A stretch of DNA of 43,672 bases from Solirubrobacter soli DSM 22325 (GCF_000423665.1 NZ_AUIK01000010.1:412222-455893); one strand, 5' to 3'; shown: positions 16,851 through 25,971, numbered from the stretch's first letter. The notes: a model not told the origin generated them from the sequence alone. A program made the numbers and translations.

Positions 16851-17509
16851 GCGCTCTCTCCTGTGAAGGCGTCGAACAGGCGGAACGCCGCCCGCCTGGC
16901 CGCGTCTCGCCGCTCCGGCGGCGCCTCGATCAGCGCCAGCCCGTCGGTCACGCCGACGGTCTTGAGCTTCTCGACGTCCTTGCGCGCCCAGCCTTCGACG
17001 ATGTCGGTGGTCGATTCGGGGTGAAACTGCAGGCCGAGATGCCGGCCGTGACGGAACGCGTGCGTCGCGTCCTTGGTGCGGGCGATCTCGGTCGCCCCGG
17101 GCGGGACCGTGAAGCGCTGGTAGTGCCACACCAGCCACGGGCCGGCGGGGATCGCGTCCGGCTCGTCGGTCTCGATCTCGAGCCAGCCGAACTCGGGCGT
17201 CGGCGCGGCCTCGATCGTCCCGCCGAGCACGTGCGCGAGCACCTGCCCGCCGAAGCACAGCCCGAGGACGGGGACGTCGTGCTCGACCGCCTTTCCGATC
17301 AACTCGACCTCGGCCTGCACCTGCGGCACGTCGAGGTCGGCGGGCGAGTAGCGGCAGCCGAGGCTGGCGACGGCGTCGAAGTCGCGCACGTCCGGCGTGT
17401 GGTTCGTCCGGGAGTCGCTGACGACGTAGTCGATGCCACGGCTTTCCAGCCACTCGCCGAGCAGCGCGGGCGGGCCGGACTCGCCGTGCTGGCGCACGAG
17501 CATCCTCAT
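16847..17509 (-). CDS. Class I glutamine amidotransferase-like gamma-glutamyl hydrolase
   Basis: This 220-residue protein has the triad GATase fold, with the nucleophile Cys in GLCFGGQVLAHVLGG and the His-Glu pair in GLQFHPEST. No synthetase domain is fused, so it should hydrolyse a gamma-glutamyl bond rather than supply ammonia. A GS-like ligase beside a lone GATase is the arrangement seen in aniline (AtdA1/AtdA2), isopropylamine and putrescine routes, where the ligase masks the amine with glutamate and the hydrolase removes it. Four-base overlaps link it to both neighbours. The N-terminus MRMLVRQHGES starts at 17509. Confidence 0.88.
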   Translation of the reverse strand: MRMLVRQHGESGPPALLGEWLESRGIDYVVSDSRTNHTPDVRDFDAVASLGCRYSPADLDVPQVQAEVELIGKAVEHDVPVLGLCFGGQVLAHVLGGTIEAAPTPEFGWLEIETDEPDAIPAGPWLVWHYQRFTVPPGATEIARTKDATHAFRHGRHLGLQFHPESTTDIVEGWARKDVEKLKTVGVTDGLALIEAPPERRDAARRAAFRLFDAFTGESA

Positions 17510-18612
17510 GCCAGCGCCGCCAGGTCTTCCAGTCGCGGGCGGTCGCCGATCCGGCGCCGGAAGTGCATCAGCCGCCGCGGCGCGTTGAACGTGACCACGC
17601 TCACCACGCGGCCATCGCGGATGCCGACCGCCACGTCGGGCTCGATCAGCTCGACGCTCTGCGCTCGCGCCGGCAGGCCGGCGGCCTGGATCTTGACGTC
17701 GTACTGGTCCGACCAGAAGTACGGGACGGCCTCGTAGGGCTTGCGCTCTTGCGCGAGCGCGTTGCGGCCGGCGTGCGTCCCCTGCTCGGCGGCGTTGGTC
17801 CAGTGCTCGACGCGGACGCGCTCGCCGTCGGCCATCGGATGCGGCCAGACGGCGATGTCGCCGGCGGTGAAGACGTTCGGCGCGGCTTGGAGGGCCGCGT
17901 CGCAGACGACGCCGCGGTCGAGCGTCAGGCCGGAGCCCTCGAGCCACTCGATGTTGGGCTGCGAGCCGAGCGCGACGACGATGACGTCGGCGTCCAAGAC
18001 GTTGGGGTCGGCCGGTGCACCCAGATGGAGATGGACGCCGTGTTCCTCGTGGAGGGCGGCGCACCGTGCGCCCAGCTCGGGCCCGAGCGCCAGCATCGGC
18101 TGCTCGGCGATGTCGTGCAGATGCACCTCCAGGCCGAGCTTGCGGGCGCTCGATGCCACCTCGCAGCCGATGAAGCCGGCGCCCACGATCGCGATCGACT
18201 GCGCGCGTTGCATCGCGGTCTTCAGGCGGACGGCGTCGTCGCGGTCGCGCAGCGTGTGGACGTTGTCGCCGGTCGGCGTCGGCCACGCGCGGGCGCGGGT
18301 GCCGGTCGCGACGATCAGCGTCTCGTAGCGCAACGGGTCCGCCCCGATCGTGACCGTCTTCGACGCGACGTCGAGGGCGGTCGCGGGCGTGCCGAGGCGC
18401 CACTCGACGTCGAGCCCGTCGCACGGGAAGGCGCCGGTCTCGAGCTCGTGGCGGCCGTCCAGCACTTCCTTGGACAGCGGCGGGCGGGTGTACGGGCGGT
18501 GCGGCTCGTCGCCGACGAGGATCACCTCGCCGGTCCAGCCCTGCGCCCGGACCGCCTGCGCCGCGCGCAGGCCCGCGAGCGAGGCGCCGACGATGACGAT
18601 CGGGTCGGCCAT
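17506..18612 (-). CDS. FAD-dependent ferredoxin reductase
   Basis: The 368-residue flavoprotein has two dinucleotide folds: the FAD motif IVIVGASLAGLRAAQAV at the N-terminus, the NAD(P) motif IAIVGAGFIGCEVA in the middle, and the FAD-anchoring VFTAGDIAVWPHP. The C-terminal reductase domain contains YFWSDQYDVKIQAAG, typical of putidaredoxin/rhodocoxin-type reductases. It moves electrons from NAD(P)H to a ferredoxin. The ferredoxin gene lies 1 bp upstream and a P450 lies downstream in the same operon, so it most likely feeds that P450. Confidence 0.92.
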   Translation of the reverse strand: MADPIVIVGASLAGLRAAQAVRAQGWTGEVILVGDEPHRPYTRPPLSKEVLDGRHELETGAFPCDGLDVEWRLGTPATALDVASKTVTIGADPLRYETLIVATGTRARAWPTPTGDNVHTLRDRDDAVRLKTAMQRAQSIAIVGAGFIGCEVASSARKLGLEVHLHDIAEQPMLALGPELGARCAALHEEHGVHLHLGAPADPNVLDADVIVVALGSQPNIEWLEGSGLTLDRGVVCDAALQAAPNVFTAGDIAVWPHPMADGERVRVEHWTNAAEQGTHAGRNALAQERKPYEAVPYFWSDQYDVKIQAAGLPARAQSVELIEPDVAVGIRDGRVVSVVTFNAPRRLMHFRRRIGDRPRLEDLAALA

Positions 18613-18613
18613 G

Positions 18614-18805
18614 TCAGTCGGACAGGCGGATCGCCAGCATCGGGCAGGCGTCGGCCGCCTCCTGGGCGACCTCGCGCTCGTCGTCCGAGATCTCCTCGCG
18701 CCAGCGCAGGACGTCGTCGTCGCCGAGCTCGAAGATGTCGGGCGCGACGTAGACGCACTCGCCGTGGCTCTGGCACAGGTTCATATCGACGTGGACTCGG
18801 GTCAT
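18614..18805 (-). CDS. P450-type [3Fe-4S] ferredoxin
   Basis: A 63-residue ferredoxin, MTRVHVDMNLCQSHGECVY..., with cysteines in LCQSHGEC and ACPMLAI. The CxxHGxC...CP pattern, with His at the second cluster position, is that of actinobacterial P450 ferredoxins, usually [3Fe-4S]. It carries electrons from the reductase encoded next to it to the operon's P450. Its start overlaps the stop of the FAH-fold gene by 4 bp. Confidence 0.93.
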   Translation of the reverse strand: MTRVHVDMNLCQSHGECVYVAPDIFELGDDDVLRWREEISDDEREVAQEAADACPMLAIRLSD

Positions 18806-19674
18806 CGGGCGGTTCTCTCCTCGACCATGCGCTCGGCTTCCTCCTCGGGAATCGCGAGCGCGACATGCAGGGTCTGCGCCGAGGTCTCGGGCTGATCGCC
18901 CGGCCCCGACAGGTCAACATCGAGTTCTTCGACGTGGTTCGTCAGCCGGCCGATGCCGTCGATCTCCACCTCGACGGTGTCACCCGGCTCCATCGGGCGG
19001 GAATTGGCCGGCGTGCCGGTCAGGATCACGTCCCCGGGCTCGAGGGTGATCAGCCGCGACAGGTCGGCGAGCTGGTAGGCCACGGAGAAGAGCAGGTCGC
19101 TCGCGTGGGCCTCCTGCACGATCTCGCCGTTGAGCAGGGTGCGCAGGGTGAAGTTCGTGGGGTCGAACTCGGCCGCGGGGACGAGTTCGGGGCCGAGTGG
19201 CAGGAAGCCGTCCTGGCCCTTGACGCGCAGCATCGAGCCGCGGTCGGCGTGACGGAAGTCGTGCAGGCCGACGTCGTTCGCGCACGTGTAGCCGGCGACG
19301 TACGTCAGGGCTTCCGCCTCGGACACGCCCTTCATGCGCGTGCCGATGACCACCGCGAGCTCCCCCTCGTAGTTGAGGAAGCGCGTGCCCGCGGGGCGGT
19401 GCACGACGCCGCGATGCCCGTTGAGCGTGGTCGGCGGCTTCATGAAGTACGACGGCTGCGGCGGGATCCGCGCCGCGTACTCCTCGACGCGGCTGCGGTA
19501 GGTGAGGTGGACGGCGATGATCTTCGTCGGCGTCGCGGGCGCCAGGTACTGCGCGCTCTCCTCCGCGATCCGCTCGCCGTCCTCCAGGACGATCTCAGTG
19601 CCTTCGACGCGCCCCCACACCGGCTCCCCAGCGTGTTCGACGCGGACCCGGCGATGCGTGTCGGCGACTGGCAT
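18802..19674 (-). CDS. Fumarylacetoacetate-hydrolase-fold enzyme (HpaG/meta-pathway hydratase-decarboxylase-like)
   Basis: This 290-residue FAH-superfamily enzyme is first in the 11-gene operon. The catalytic domain contains IIAVHLTYRSRVEEY, FMKPPTTLNGH, the metal Glu in FLNYEGELAVVIG, YTCANDVGLHDFRHAD and LEPGDVILTGTPAN. Family members hydrolyse, hydrate, isomerise or decarboxylate beta-keto or oxo-enoate acids formed after ring cleavage. The start is the ATG at 19674. A perfect TTGACA -35 and a TACATT -10 end 7 bp before it, so the mRNA is probably leaderless. The first ~60 residues are a family-typical N-terminal extension. Confidence 0.88.
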   Translation of the reverse strand: MPVADTHRRVRVEHAGEPVWGRVEGTEIVLEDGERIAEESAQYLAPATPTKIIAVHLTYRSRVEEYAARIPPQPSYFMKPPTTLNGHRGVVHRPAGTRFLNYEGELAVVIGTRMKGVSEAEALTYVAGYTCANDVGLHDFRHADRGSMLRVKGQDGFLPLGPELVPAAEFDPTNFTLRTLLNGEIVQEAHASDLLFSVAYQLADLSRLITLEPGDVILTGTPANSRPMEPGDTVEVEIDGIGRLTNHVEELDVDLSGPGDQPETSAQTLHVALAIPEEEAERMVEERTAR

Positions 19675-19681
19675 GGCGCAT

Positions 19682-19693
19682 AATGTATCCATT
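19682..19693. promoter_or_regulatory. Operator 1 (inverted repeat AATG-N4-CATT)
   Basis: AATGTATCCATT has inverted half-sites AATG/CATT. It matches operator 2 in 11 of 12 bases and lies on the -10 of the operon promoter. It is the likely site of the adjacent GntR protein. Confidence 0.6.
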
Positions 19694-19711
19694 CTTCGCG
19701 AAGCCTGTCAA
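19682..19711 (-). promoter_or_regulatory. Promoter of the 11-gene catabolic operon
   Basis: On the minus strand, TTGACA (19711-19706) is followed after 18 bp by TACATT (19687-19682). The -10 ends 7 bp before the ATG at 19674, which predicts a leaderless transcript. Operator 1 covers the -10. Confidence 0.65.
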
Positions 19712-19714
19712 GAG

Positions 19715-19743
19715 TTGAACTCGAATAATGTATGCATTACTGT
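19715..19743 (+). promoter_or_regulatory. Promoter of the divergent gntR-deacetylase unit
   Basis: TTGAAC (19715-19720), a 17-bp spacer, then TACTGT (19738-19743), which ends 7 bp before the ATG at 19751. This geometry also predicts a leaderless mRNA. Operator 2 lies between the two boxes. Confidence 0.55.
19726..19739. promoter_or_regulatory. Operator 2 (inverted repeat TAATG-N4-CATTA)
   Basis: TAATGTATGCATTA has 5-bp inverted arms. It is 45 bp from operator 1, start to start, in the same phase and sequence. A dimeric FCD regulator bound here would block the gntR promoter (autoregulation). Confidence 0.6.
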
Positions 19744-19750
19744 CTCGCTC

Positions 19751-20385
19751 ATGCTTCAGGTCGACAGCGTCGTGGACCTCGCCTACGAGCAGATCCGCCG
19801 GCTCGTGCTCGACGGTGATATCGCGCCCGGGGAGCGGCTCGGGCAGGTCGAGCTCGCCGAGCGGCTGGGGATCTCCCGGACGCCCGTGCGCGAGGCGCTC
19901 CGGCGCCTCAGCGCCGAGGGACTGGTCGAGCTCCGCCCCAACCGCGGGTTCTGGGCCGCGGATCTCGGGTTGGACGCGGTGCTGCGCCGGCTCGAGGTGC
20001 GGCTGATCCTCGAACCCGGCATCGCCCGCCTGGCCGCCGAGCGCCGCACCGACCGCCATCTCGCCGAGCTGACCCGCGCGATCACGCGCGAGGAGAAGGC
20101 ACGCTCCGGCGTGGCCGCCCACGACGCCTCGCGCGAGTTCCACTTCGTCCTCGCCCGCGCGACCGGCAACGACGAGCACGTTCGCATCCTCGACTCGCTC
20201 TGGCTGGTCGAGGTCGGGCGGCGCCTGCTCGCCCGCCGCGCGACGACCACCGACTGGCAGGGCGCGGACGTCTCCGAGCACCGCGCGATCGCGGCCGCCG
20301 TGAGCGACCGCGACGGCGACCTCGCCGCCCGCCTGATGGACGCGCACGTCCGCGCCGCGTTCCAACACTGGGAGGAGAAGCAACG

Positions 20386-20389
<4 letters not shown>
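19751..20389 (+). CDS. GntR-family regulator (FCD type), divergent from the P450 operon
   Basis: The 212-residue protein has an N-terminal winged HTH (ELAERLGISRTPVREALRRLS, then GLVELRPNRGFW for the wing) and an FCD domain with EVRLILEPGIARLAAERR, REFHFVLARATGN and VSEHRAIAAAVSDRD, whose Asp/His positions usually bind a metal. It lies 76 bp from the operon's first gene, across two matching operators, and is therefore the best candidate for the operon's repressor. The ATG at 19751 has no SD and fits the leaderless promoter. The stop overlaps the deacetylase start (ATGA), coupling the two. Confidence 0.9.
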
Positions 20390-21504
<1,115 letters not shown>

Positions 21505-21980
21505 GGGGCCGGCGCCCCGGTTCTCGCGGCCTGGTGGTGCGCCGGAAGACATGCACTGAGGGGAGGGGGACTAGTCCACTCGCGTCTGGTTGCCGGCGCC
21601 TGTGTTCGGCTCGTCTATCCGCTCCTGGCTGCCGTGATCGGCCTGAGGAACGTCTATCTGCGCTCCGAAAGGGGTGGCGAACGTTTCGCCCCTGTACGGG
21701 GGCGGAACGTCGAACACCCCTACGAACGTGCCAGCTCGAACAGTTCGGTTTCGGTCGGGAGGCGCCGCTGCCGCCGAAATCGGTCACAAACGTCCGTGGA
21801 CCGTAATTTGACGGTCTCCCTGCACGGCGCCCGCGAGTCAGCACGGCCAGGCGCCGTGACGGACGGCGGCACGACCATTCAGGCCGGGGCGCGGCAGCGC
21901 TCCCCCTCCCCCACCGGCCCTGCCCTTCAGCGCACGACCAGGTCGGCACGACCCACGGCGCGCACTCCAACAAGAGCCGC
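21505..21980. other. 476-bp non-coding stretch with several inverted repeats
   Basis: This gap lies between convergent genes, and I see no credible gene in it. It holds a perfect 10-bp palindrome GGACTAGTCC (21568-21577), an inverted repeat GGCGAA-CGT-TTCGCC (21677-21691), CGCCCC/GGGGCG arms around TGTACG (21687-21704), and a hairpin with arms GACCGT/ACGGTC and a 6-nt loop (21799-21816). GAACGT occurs four times (21647, 21679, 21705, 21724). The composition is less biased than in the flanking genes. Confidence 0.6.
21799..21816. terminator. Hairpin GACCGT-N6-ACGGTC, possible terminator
   Basis: A perfect 6-bp stem with loop AATTTG lies in the convergent gap. No T tract follows, so function as a terminator is only a suggestion. 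Confidence 0.35.
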
Positions 21981-22823
21981 CTAAACGCGCGCCGCCAGCA
22001 CCCCCGCCATCACCGCGTCCTCCCACGACATCCCGCTGCTCTTGAAGAGTCGCGGCCCGGAAGGAACCGCCGCGCCCCGCACGAGCTCGGACAACGTCAC
22101 CAACGAGTCGGCTGACAACGCGCCCGACTCGATCGCGCAGATCACATCGCCGCCCTCGCGCAACGCGGACTGGCGGGACTCGACGACGACGGTCGCCCGC
22201 GAGGCGAGGGCGTCGTCGGTCTCGCGGGCGTCGGCGTCGTGGGAGCCGATCGCGATCACGACGGCGTCGTCACGGACCAAAGAGCCGTCGAAGACCGGGA
22301 CAGAGGAGGTCGTGCAGGTGCAGATGATGTCGGCGGCACGCACCAGGTCGGGAGCACCCGCGGCCTCGCGGCCGACGATGTCCACGACGGAGATCGGGCG
22401 GATCGCGCGCATCGCGGCCTCGTGTGCGGCGGCCTGCGGACCACGGCCGAAGATCAGCAGCCGCGAGGCGTCCGCACGCGCGAGATGCCGCGCCGCCAGA
22501 GCGGAGACGGCCGAGGTGCGGATGTTGGTCATCGCGATGCCGTCCATCAGCGCGACGGGCGCGTAGGTGTCATCCGAGAACACGACGACCACGCCCTGCA
22601 CGCGCGGCGTGCCGCCGACGGTCACCAGTTTCACGGCGAGATGCCCGCCGAGCTCGGACGGCATCATGATCAGGTCGCCGCCGCCGGCCAGTCCGACGAA
22701 CGTGCGGGCCGGGTCGGTCTCGGGGTCGAAGCCGCGCTCGAGCGCGGCGCCGAGGGCGTCGATCGCCACCGACGGTGTCAGGTGACGCTCGACGTCCTCA
22801 GCGGAGAAATAGGGGAGGTTCAT
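21981..22823 (-). CDS. Ornithine cyclodeaminase / mu-crystallin family protein
   Basis: The 280-residue product has the OCD fold: an N-terminal dimerisation part (YFSAEDVERHLTPSVAIDALGAALE, MMPSELGGHLAVKLVTVGG with the substrate Lys) and a Rossmann domain (RLLIFGRGPQAAAHEAAM). DGIAMTNIRTSAVSALAARHLA is the family's linking segment. Members cyclise and deaminate ornithine, or reduce ketimines and dehydrogenate amino acids such as alanine, with NAD(P). It is the last gene of the ABC importer operon, 14 bp after a permease, so it probably acts on the imported amino compound. Confidence 0.85.
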   Translation of the reverse strand: MNLPYFSAEDVERHLTPSVAIDALGAALERGFDPETDPARTFVGLAGGGDLIMMPSELGGHLAVKLVTVGGTPRVQGVVVVFSDDTYAPVALMDGIAMTNIRTSAVSALAARHLARADASRLLIFGRGPQAAAHEAAMRAIRPISVVDIVGREAAGAPDLVRAADIICTCTTSSVPVFDGSLVRDDAVVIAIGSHDADARETDDALASRATVVVESRQSALREGGDVICAIESGALSADSLVTLSELVRGAAVPSGPRLFKSSGMSWEDAVMAGVLAARV

Positions 22824-22837
22824 GGGCGGCAAAGACC

Positions 22838-23635
22838 CTAGACGGGGTCGGCCGCCACCTGGTCCTCGACGCCGACCACGCGTTGCAGCTTGGTGCCGGT
22901 GATCCGGCGCTCGCGCAGCTCAAGCCGCCGCGACAGGCGCGAGAGCGCGTAGTTGACGATCACGAACAGGAACCCGACGAAGATGAAGACGTGCAGGATC
23001 GGCGCCTCGACGACCGTGAAGAAGTTCGAGGCGGTGACGATGCGGGCGCGGCGCATCACCTCGGTGATCGCGATGATCGAGACCAGCGTCGTGTCCTTGT
23101 TCAACGTGATCAGCTGAGACACGGTCGCCGGGACCATGCGACGGAGCCCCTGCGGGAGGATCACGTAGCGCAGCGACTGCCGGTAGGTCATGCCCAAAGC
23201 GGCGGCGGCCTCCCCCTGGCCTCGTGGCAAGGACAGGATGCCGGCGCGCATGATCTCCGCCAGCACGGCGCTGTTGTAGAGGACCAACCCGAGCAGCGCG
23301 CCCAGCACCAACCCGGACTGGAACGCCTCGGGTGCCCACGAGGGCATCGCGTCCTCCCACGCCTCCTTCCACGAGGACGGCAGTCCCAAGGCGAAGTACA
23401 GGATCAGGAAGATCAGCGGCAGGTTGCGGAACAGGTCGATCCACGCACCCGCCGCCACGCTCACGACGCGCGCCCGCGAGAGCCGCAGCAACGCGAGCGC
23501 CAGCCCGAAGATCAGGGCCAGCACCATCGAGACCAGCGCGATCTGCAGGTTGATCAGGAAGCCCTCGAGGATGAACCGGACGTTGTTGCCGGTCGTCAGC
23601 CACTCCCAGTTGGATGGGTCGAAGAGATACGTCAT
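22838..23635 (-). CDS. Polar amino acid ABC transporter permease
   Basis: A 265-residue inner-membrane permease of the HisMQ/GlnP type. Hydrophobic helices begin at FLINLQIALVSMVLALIFGLALALL. The ATPase-contact EAA loop reads GQGEAAAALGMTYRQSLRYVILPQGLRRMVP, and DLFRNLPLIFLILYFALGLP is typical of the family. It starts at 23635 with a 4-bp overlap with the second permease, suggesting a heterodimer. Confidence 0.92.
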   Translation of the reverse strand: MTYLFDPSNWEWLTTGNNVRFILEGFLINLQIALVSMVLALIFGLALALLRLSRARVVSVAAGAWIDLFRNLPLIFLILYFALGLPSSWKEAWEDAMPSWAPEAFQSGLVLGALLGLVLYNSAVLAEIMRAGILSLPRGQGEAAAALGMTYRQSLRYVILPQGLRRMVPATVSQLITLNKDTTLVSIIAITEVMRRARIVTASNFFTVVEAPILHVFIFVGFLFVIVNYALSRLSRRLELRERRITGTKLQRVVGVEDQVAADPV

Positions 23636-24285
23636 CGGTGAATGGCGAAGCGCTTCTCGAGGTTGCGGATGAGCAGCGTCACCGCGCCGGTGAGGATCAG
23701 GTAGCCGACGGCGGCCCAGAAGAACGTCTCGTCGGTCTGGAACGTGCGCGCCTGCACGATCCGCGCCTCCTTCAACAAGTCAGGCAGCGCCAGCAGCGAC
23801 ACGCCGATGATCGCCGAGTTCTTGATCATCGCGATCGTCAAGGAGCCCAGAGGAGAGATCACGGTCCGGAACGCCTGTGGCAGGACGATCCGGCGCAGCG
23901 TCTCCGCGTACGAGAACCCGAGTGACAGCGAGGCCTCGATCTGGCCCTTGCCGACGCTGAAGACGCCCGAGCGCAGCGCCTCGGCGACGTAGGACGCGGT
24001 GTACAGCCCCAGCGAGGCGGTACCCGCGACCCACGCGTTGATGTCCACCCCGCCCCGCCGCAGGCCGGCGAACGAGATGAAGAGCAGGACGAGCAGCGGG
24101 ATGTTGCGGAAGATCTCCACGTACACCCCGCCGACCCGCTGCAGCCACTTCACCGGCGCGATGCGCAACGCCGCCACGAGGGTGCCCACGACCATGGCGA
24201 TCGCGAACGAGATCACCACGATGCGCACCGTGACCCAGAAGCCCGAGCTGAACTCGGACCAGTGGTCCGTGAGGACGTTGAGCAA
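23632..24285 (-). CDS. Polar amino acid ABC transporter permease (second subunit)
   Basis: A 217-residue HisMQ-type permease with FWVTVRIVVISFAIAMVVGT, YVEIFRNIPLLVLLFISFAG and the EAA loop GQIEASLSLGFSYAETLRRIVLPQAFR. The only start that covers the first helix is a TTG at 24285, 5 bp after the binding-protein stop; no ATG or GTG is nearby, and no good SD is seen. It would pair with the other permease to form the transport channel. Confidence 0.88.
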   Translation of the reverse strand: MLNVLTDHWSEFSSGFWVTVRIVVISFAIAMVVGTLVAALRIAPVKWLQRVGGVYVEIFRNIPLLVLLFISFAGLRRGGVDINAWVAGTASLGLYTASYVAEALRSGVFSVGKGQIEASLSLGFSYAETLRRIVLPQAFRTVISPLGSLTIAMIKNSAIIGVSLLALPDLLKEARIVQARTFQTDETFFWAAVGYLILTGAVTLLIRNLEKRFAIHR

Positions 24286-24290
24286 CGCGG

Positions 24291-25196
24291 CTAGTTGTTC
24301 TTGACCAGTTCCACGGCCTCGGTGACACCGATGGTGGGCGGCTCGCCCTTCTCACCGGTGTACTTGCCGATCCACTCCTCGTGGAGCTTGGCCCAGGTGC
24401 CGTCGTCCTTGAGGCCCTGGAAGACCTTGTTGACGAAGTCGGTCATCTGGGTGTCGCCCTTCTTGATGCCGGCGCCGTACGGCTCCTGCGTCAGCTGGTC
24501 GCCGACCAGCTTCAGGGTGTCGTCCTGGATGATCATGCCCGTGAGGATCACGTCGTCGGTCGAGACCGCGTCGACGGCGCCGTTCTGCACGAGCTCGAGG
24601 CACTCCGAGTAGGAGTCGACGAGCTTGAGCTTCGCGTCGGGCGCCTGCTTCTTCAAGTTGGCCTCATAGGTCGAGCCGAGCGCCGTGCACACGTTCTTGC
24701 CCGCGAGGTCGGCCACGCCGGTGATCGCCGAGTCGCCCGGCACCAGCACGCGCCCGCGCGCGATGAAGTACGGGTCGGAGAACTCGATCTGCTCCACCCG
24801 CTCCTCGTTGATCGTCATCGTCGAGAGGATCAGGTCCGCGGTCCCGTCCTCCAGGAACGGGATGCGGTTGTCGGAGATCGCCTCGATGAACTTCGGCTTG
24901 ACGCCGAGCGCCGATGCCACCGCCTTGCCCATCTCGACGTCGAAGCCCTCGACCTCGCCGGACTGCGGGTTCTTGACCCCGAACGGCGGCACGTCGAACT
25001 TGACGCCGATCGTGATCTCGCCCTTCTCCTGGATCTTCCCCAGCGTGGTGTCCGCCGGGAACTTCTCCACGTTGGTCTCGGTGGCGCCCTTGACGTCGCC
25101 CTCCGGAGTGGCGCTCCCCTCGTCGTCGCCACCGCATCCCGCAACCGCCAATACTCCCGCGCTGAGCGCGATGCCCAGCCAGCGCGAAACCTGCAT
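24291..25196 (-). CDS. Solute-binding lipoprotein of a glutamate-type ABC importer
   Basis: The 301-residue precursor has a signal peptide with lipobox LAVAGC (Cys about residue 21), so the protein should be lipid-anchored outside the membrane. The SBP family 3 domain follows (GEITIGVKFDVPPFG, GFDVEMGKAVASALGVKPKF, DLILSTMTINEERVEQIEFSDPYF), most like GluB/GlnH binding proteins for glutamate, glutamine and other polar amino acids. NVCTALGSTYE and GAVDAVSTDDVILTG are the second-lobe motifs. Order in the operon: ATPase, binding protein, two permeases, OCD-like enzyme. Confidence 0.92.
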   Translation of the reverse strand: MQVSRWLGIALSAGVLAVAGCGGDDEGSATPEGDVKGATETNVEKFPADTTLGKIQEKGEITIGVKFDVPPFGVKNPQSGEVEGFDVEMGKAVASALGVKPKFIEAISDNRIPFLEDGTADLILSTMTINEERVEQIEFSDPYFIARGRVLVPGDSAITGVADLAGKNVCTALGSTYEANLKKQAPDAKLKLVDSYSECLELVQNGAVDAVSTDDVILTGMIIQDDTLKLVGDQLTQEPYGAGIKKGDTQMTDFVNKVFQGLKDDGTWAKLHEEWIGKYTGEKGEPPTIGVTEAVELVKNN

Positions 25197-25210
25197 TACC
25201 CCATCCCTCC

Positions 25211-25951
25211 CTAGTGGTGGATGATCTTGTCGACGAACTCCCGCGCGCGCTCTGACTGAGCGTTGGCGAAGAACTCCGCGGGCGGCCCCTCCTCCACGAT
25301 TTGACCGCCGTCGATGAACACCAGCCGGTCGCACACCTCGCGGGCGAAGCCCATCTCGTGCGTCACGACCAGCATCGTCATGCCGTCACGCGCGAGATCG
25401 CGCATGACATCGAGCACCTCCCGGATCATCTCCGGGTCCAACGCCGAGGTCGGCTCGTCGAAGAGCATCAACTGCGGGTCCATGGCGAGCGCCCGCGCGA
25501 TCGCCACCCGCTGCTGCTGCCCACCCGACAAGTCGGCCGGGTACTGCTCGGCCTTCTCGGCGATGCCGACACGCTCGAGCAACGCGTGAGCCGTCGCCCG
25601 GGCCTCGTCGGCCGCGATGCCCTTCACCTTCACCGGCGCCAGGGTGATGTTCTGCAACACCGTCATGTGAGGGAAGAGATGGAACTGCTGGAACACGAAC
25701 CCGATCTGCGCGCGTAGCGACGACAGGCCCTTCCCCGTCGTCACAGGTCGACCGTCGAACAGGACCTGGCCCCGGTCGACGGTCTCCAGCCCGTTGACGC
25801 AGCGCAGCATGGTCGACTTCCCCGAGCCGGACGGCCCGGCGATGACGATGACCTCGCCGCGGGAGACGTTCAGGTCGACGCCGTCGAGAACGACGTTGTC
25901 CCCGAATGCCTTGTGAATCCCCACCAGTTCGACCAGATTCCGGTCTCTCAT
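25211..25951 (-). CDS. Polar amino acid ABC transporter ATPase
   Basis: A 246-residue ABC ATPase with Walker A GPSGSGKST, Q-loop QQFHLFPHMTVLQN, signature LSGGQQQR, Walker B LMLFDEPTSAL and switch VVTHEMGFA, closest to GlnQ/HisP. It powers the importer encoded downstream. The ATG at 25951 has a good SD (GAGGGG). It is the first gene of the minus-strand operon and diverges from a GntR regulator 73 bp away. Confidence 0.95.
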   Translation of the reverse strand: MRDRNLVELVGIHKAFGDNVVLDGVDLNVSRGEVIVIAGPSGSGKSTMLRCVNGLETVDRGQVLFDGRPVTTGKGLSSLRAQIGFVFQQFHLFPHMTVLQNITLAPVKVKGIAADEARATAHALLERVGIAEKAEQYPADLSGGQQQRVAIARALAMDPQLMLFDEPTSALDPEMIREVLDVMRDLARDGMTMLVVTHEMGFAREVCDRLVFIDGGQIVEEGPPAEFFANAQSERAREFVDKIIHH

Positions 25952-25971
25952 ACACCCCTCATCCTCCACTC

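Noticed and set aside
17563..19683. A plus-strand open frame of ~700 codons opposite the reductase, ferredoxin and FAH-fold genes
   Set aside because: The minus-strand genes have clear motifs and coupled starts; the plus frame has none.
21640..21740. The GAACGT cluster as LexA (SOS) boxes
   Set aside because: No copy has the CGAAC-N4-GTTCG spacing; the nearest (CGAAC-A-GTTCG, about 21737) has a 1-bp spacer.
21634..21984. A 116-codon plus-strand frame in the convergent gap
   Set aside because: It has no SD, no family resemblance, Arg/Ser/Thr-rich random-like composition, and it runs into the OCD-like gene.
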